This document shows, one piece after another, positions 55,657 to 56,407 of a stretch of 56,407 nt of DNA. The notes beneath the pieces were generated by a model. That model was not told the DNA's origin. It was given only the letters and a program-made list of their open reading frames with translations, and ran no database searches. This DNA comes from Chloroflexota bacterium. GTDB lineage: Bacteria; Chloroflexota; Anaerolineae; Anaerolineales; Villigracilaceae. Numbering within the stretch: the stretch's first letter is position 1; each line of letters begins with the position of its first letter. The stretch is taken from assembly GCA_021824575.1 (NCBI GenBank), contig JAKAKJ010000091.1, positions 1-56,407 of the forward strand, read 5' to 3'. The position numbers were made by a program, and so were the translations under genes.

Positions 55657-56407
55657 ATGGAATTAAATCTTAAAGGTAAAGTTGCCATTGTCACTGGTGC
55701 GAGTCACGGTATTGGTCGCGCCATCGCACAGATGTTATCGAACGAAGGCATGAAACTCGTTTTGGTTGCGCGGACAAAAAGTGACTTGGAAGAAACAGGC
55801 GCTTTATGCAAAACAGAAAACCTTGTTTTACCGGTTGATTTGCGAGAGACATCTGCCGCCGATAAAGTCATCTCCGCCGCAATAGAACGTTTTGGACAAA
55901 TTGATCTTCTTGTCAACAACGCTGGCGCAACCAAGCGCGGTGACTTCTTTGCAATGAGCGACGAGGACTGGCAGGATGGTTTTGCGCTGAAATTTTTCGG
56001 TGCCATGCGTTTGACGCGCGCCGCGTGGACACATCTGCAAAAGAGTAAGGGAAGCATCGTCACCATTATTGGCATCGGTGGAAAAACTGCCAGCGCAGAT
56101 TTCGCCATCGGCGGTTCAGTCAACGCCGCGTTGATGAATCTCACCAAAGCTTTGGCAGATCGCGGAACGAAAGATGGAATCCGCGTGAACGCCATCAATC
56201 CCGGCTCAATTGAAACAGATCGTTTGAGCGCCCGAATCAAAAATCTCGTCAATGAATATAAAGTGGATGAAGCAGAGATCAGGAAACAAATGACACAGAA
56301 AGCTGGCGTCGTCCGCTTTGGCACGCCCGATGAAATTGCGAGCATGGTTGCCTATCTTGCATCATCGCAAGCAAGTTACATTCAGGGCGCGATCATCGAT
56401 GTCGATG
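55657..56407 (+). CDS. SDR-family protein with atypical active site (3' end outside window)
   Basis: The first 250 residues of a short-chain dehydrogenase/reductase, still open at the right edge. The coenzyme loop is VTGASHGIGRAIAQML and the NNAG motif is present (LLVNNAGATKRG), so the Rossmann fold should bind NAD(P). The catalytic region is unusual: where classical SDRs have YxxxK followed by AAL, this protein has GGSVNAAL, with no Tyr or Lys in those places, and the Ser-containing strand reads IVTIIGIGG. It may be a non-canonical reductase or a binding protein. ATG 55657 has AAAAGGA 8 bases before it. Confidence 0.88.
   Translation, partial: MELNLKGKVAIVTGASHGIGRAIAQMLSNEGMKLVLVARTKSDLEETGALCKTENLVLPVDLRETSAADKVISAAIERFGQIDLLVNNAGATKRGDFFAMSDEDWQDGFALKFFGAMRLTRAAWTHLQKSKGSIVTIIGIGGKTASADFAIGGSVNAALMNLTKALADRGTKDGIRVNAINPGSIETDRLSARIKNLVNEYKVDEAEIRKQMTQKAGVVRFGTPDEIASMVAYLASSQASYIQGAIIDVD

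Overview
The window looks like a chromosomal segment of a Chloroflexota bacterium, most likely an Anaerolineae relative. This is inferred from the style of the proteins (GAF-rich sensors, T/P-rich lipoprotein tails, GT39-like glycosyltransferases, Tat-exported sulfatase-like proteins), from short dispersed palindromes, and from several promoters placed almost on top of start codons. No tRNA, rRNA, integrase, transposase or CRISPR array was recognised.

Layout. 1-7096 (minus strand): a MaoC-like dehydratase, a class A penicillin-binding protein, a creatininase-family hydrolase, a 53-residue membrane protein and two tandem Tat-exported sulfatase-like proteins, the second cut by the window edge. 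7199-11599 (plus): a GH63-like glycoside hydrolase, two tandem PII-like cyclic-di-AMP receptor proteins and a beta-propeller lipoprotein. 11600-13636: the most striking locus. A minus-strand gene encodes a TIR domain fused to an FGE-sulfatase/C-type-lectin-fold domain. The last 122 bp of homology in that domain (12124-12245) are repeated downstream at 11843-11964. The copies differ at 19 positions, and 18 of these fall on adenines of the downstream copy read on the coding strand. That is the signature of a diversity-generating retroelement (DGR): 11843-11964 is the template repeat and 12124-12245 the variable repeat. No reverse transcriptase or Avd gene lies in the window, so the enzyme must act from elsewhere or be lost.

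13637-15370: panC, a 64-residue protein, and ssb with an overlapping leader ORF. 15452-36386 (minus): a 21-kb signalling cluster. It holds a GAF histidine kinase with its OmpR-type regulator, a REC-REC hybrid kinase, an NMT1/THI5-type binding lipoprotein, three membrane receptors without kinase domains, a soluble histidine kinase, a threonine-synthase-like enzyme fused to a receiver domain, a lone receiver, and a second threonine-synthase-like enzyme. It reads like a split system in which membrane receptors signal through soluble kinases to a PLP enzyme carrying its own receiver.

36610-48330: a surface-glycan cluster (CMP-sugar synthetase-like protein, 2-hydroxyacid dehydrogenase, SDR, DUF115 protein, two GT39-like membrane enzymes, two GT2 enzymes, a polytopic membrane protein, a sulfotransferase, a GDP-mannose-3',5'-epimerase). 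48422-52303: translation genes: thrS behind a T-box leader, then infC (apparent AUC start), rpmI and rplT. 52364-56407: a macrodomain protein, a SpoU-type RNA methyltransferase, a small lipoprotein, a DUF711 protein and an SDR cut by the right edge.

Dispersed short repeats of several families sit between genes and, in two cases, inside coding sequence.
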